From Afipia massiliensis (lineage in GTDB: Bacteria; Pseudomonadota; Alphaproteobacteria; Rhizobiales; Xanthobacteraceae), in NCBI RefSeq assembly GCF_014203115.1, contig NZ_JACHIJ010000008.1, forward strand, positions 1-64,000: a stretch of 64,000 nucleotides of DNA. The letters run 5' to 3'. A program made the position numbers and the translations under genes. Positions within the stretch are counted from its first letter, which is position 1, and each line of letters opens with the position of its first letter. The notes below the pieces were generated by a model. It was not told the DNA's origin and ran no database searches. It saw only the letters and a program-made list of their open reading frames with translations. Of the stretch, positions 63,018-64,000 are shown piece by piece.

Positions 63018-63871
63018 CTTGCGTCGAAATTGGTGGAGCTCGTGATGGCACGCACCCTCATATGCGACATTTTGTCGCAATTCAGATGTCTGTTGCGGCG
63101 CAATATTCACCAATGCTGCTATGCAAAGCGCTTCGTGGGTTCTGGTATCTGGTATACCTGAGATGCAGACCACATTGCGCCGCGCAGTGACCAGCGCTGA
63201 ACAAATCGATTTTTAGAAGACCTTCGCAACGCAAAGGAACAATCCTACGGACGTTCGTTCTATTGCTGGGTGATTTCGTCAATGGCTTGCTTTTCCTGAC
63301 ATTTTCCTACTGGGACACGCCCCCACTTAAGCCTGCGGCAACGGCCTGCCGTGGCCCAGTCTTTGAATCCCAAAGTCCTATCTGCGCATGGCTGGTTAGC
63401 CGAAAAACATCAAATGCTTGCCGGAAACGTCTCGATTGTTGGGGCCGTATTCTGGTTCCAGGTGCTGGCAATGTCGCACTGCCCAAAGGCGTGGCGTCAG
63501 ATTTAACTTGTACTCTGGTATATCGCATACAAGGATGTGCTCAGGCAGCGTTTGTCGAAAACGAAACAGAACAACGCGCCTTGGGAGGGGAAACTGGCCA
63601 ATATCGTTCTGACGATTGCAGCCGATGCTGAGCACAGGGCCGACGGATGTCGCCCTAGCTATCAGCACGAACTTCCTCACAATGATTGCGATGACCGCTG
63701 CGGGCTGCGTGCCGCGCAAGCGAGCATTTTGCGTCATGTGTATCGCAACTCTGTTTGGTGAGGTGCATGCACGCGACGCGATAACGACAAGAGAAACCGG
63801 AGCTGCGCAGTGCGGACTTCGGAACCAAGCCGCCGTTGAGCGGCATGAAACAATGTTTGGGGAGAAGTGCG
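63018..63871. other. Long gap before the tctC-like gene, no convincing gene
   Basis: About 850 bases hold only short open frames without recognisable protein features. The one clear feature is a copy of the TGGYATYTGGYATRCC repeat at 63143. A weaker TGGTATATCGCATAC lies near 63516. The gap may be a long leader or decayed sequence. Confidence 0.5.
63143..63158. promoter_or_regulatory. Putative GntR/FCD operator, copy 3
   Basis: TGGTATCTGGTATACC matches the two copies in front of the GntR gene at 14 of 16 positions compared with copy 2. It is downstream of the frc terminator, so it would serve a promoter leading to the right, about 710 bases before the tctC-like gene. Confidence 0.55.
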
Positions 63872-64000
63872 ATGATGCGATTGTCGATCCATACAATACT
63901 CGGAATCTCGTTGGCGGCAGTATTGGCTTCCGGGCCTGCTGCGGCGGCCTGGGAGCCGACCCGTCCCGTTGAAATCGTCGTGCCCGCGGGCACCGGCGGC
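63872..64000 (+). CDS. TctC/Bug-type substrate-binding protein, cut by the window edge
   Basis: The first 43 residues are present. GGGGAGAAG precedes the tandem ATG ATG. A signal peptide, roughly IHTILGISLAAVLASGPAAAA, of which LGISLAAVLASGPAAAA is the hydrophobic core, is followed by WEPTRPVEIVVPAGTGG. That start is typical of tripartite tricarboxylate transporter binding proteins. The solute is probably a carboxylic acid, perhaps one linked to the oxalate genes. The rest of the gene lies beyond the window. Confidence 0.8.
   Translation, partial: MMRLSIHTILGISLAAVLASGPAAAAWEPTRPVEIVVPAGTGG

Noticed and set aside
63263..63631. Open frame of 122 codons in the gap after frc
   Set aside because: Its translation has no recognisable motif, composition is unlike the neighbouring proteins, and an antisense frame of similar length covers the same stretch.

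Overview
The window looks like the chromosome of an alphaproteobacterium of the Bradyrhizobium/Afipia/Rhodopseudomonas/Oligotropha type. This is inferred from the high-GC coding style, the CoxL-like molybdenum hydroxylases, the many LivKHMGF-type transporters, the oxc/frc and gcl/hyi/glxR modules and a complete coenzyme F420 pathway, which only a few alphaproteobacterial lineages carry. No rRNA gene, intact tRNA gene or CRISPR array was seen. The species cannot be fixed from this sequence alone.

Region 1 (1-2.8 kb) is an AT-richer accessory segment. It holds a 5'-truncated unknown gene, a four-helix membrane protein and a DUF2806-like protein. It ends at the 3' half of a CAT-anticodon tRNA, next to a broken tyrosine integrase. 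A second, more decayed copy of the tRNA end lies at 30.56 kb in the same orientation, beside a sensor-kinase gene that has lost its 5' part. The 28 kb between them may be an old island.

Region 2 (2.9-29 kb) is a catabolic block built around F420. It has an Lrp regulator with diaminopropionate ammonia-lyase, a 5-oxoprolinase split into pxpBC and pxpA, a GntR/UTRA regulator, and a molybdenum hydroxylase whose iron-sulfur subunit is fused to a CoxG domain. These are followed by F420:NADPH oxidoreductase, cofE, cofD, cofC and fbiC, then a PLP enzyme, a two-subunit CoA-transferase-like enzyme, an F420/FMN luciferase-like oxidoreductase, L-serine dehydratase and a LivKHMGF transporter. A palindrome of the form TACTAACnnTAGTAYC recurs at the promoters and suggests one local regulon.

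Region 3 (30.6-51.8 kb) is a second catabolic block. It has a 3-hydroxyisobutyrate-dehydrogenase-like enzyme, a BKACE enzyme, a VOC protein, a two-component flavin monooxygenase with its reductase, a TetR regulator, a Gfo/Idh oxidoreductase, a polysaccharide-deacetylase-like amidohydrolase, a luciferase-like monooxygenase, a LysR regulator, a second molybdenum hydroxylase, a second Liv transporter, a cyclase-family hydrolase, a histidinol-dehydrogenase-like enzyme and an SDR. Three of its promoters share the palindrome TTATCGnnCGATAA.

Region 4 (52-64 kb) handles C2 acids. On the minus strand an NDP-forming acyl-CoA synthetase is followed by an IclR regulator and gcl, hyi and glxR, which take glyoxylate to glycerate. 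On the plus strand a GntR/FCD regulator precedes oxc and frc for oxalyl-CoA breakdown. The repeat TGGYATYTGGYATRCC marks this regulon. The window ends at the start of a TctC-type binding protein.
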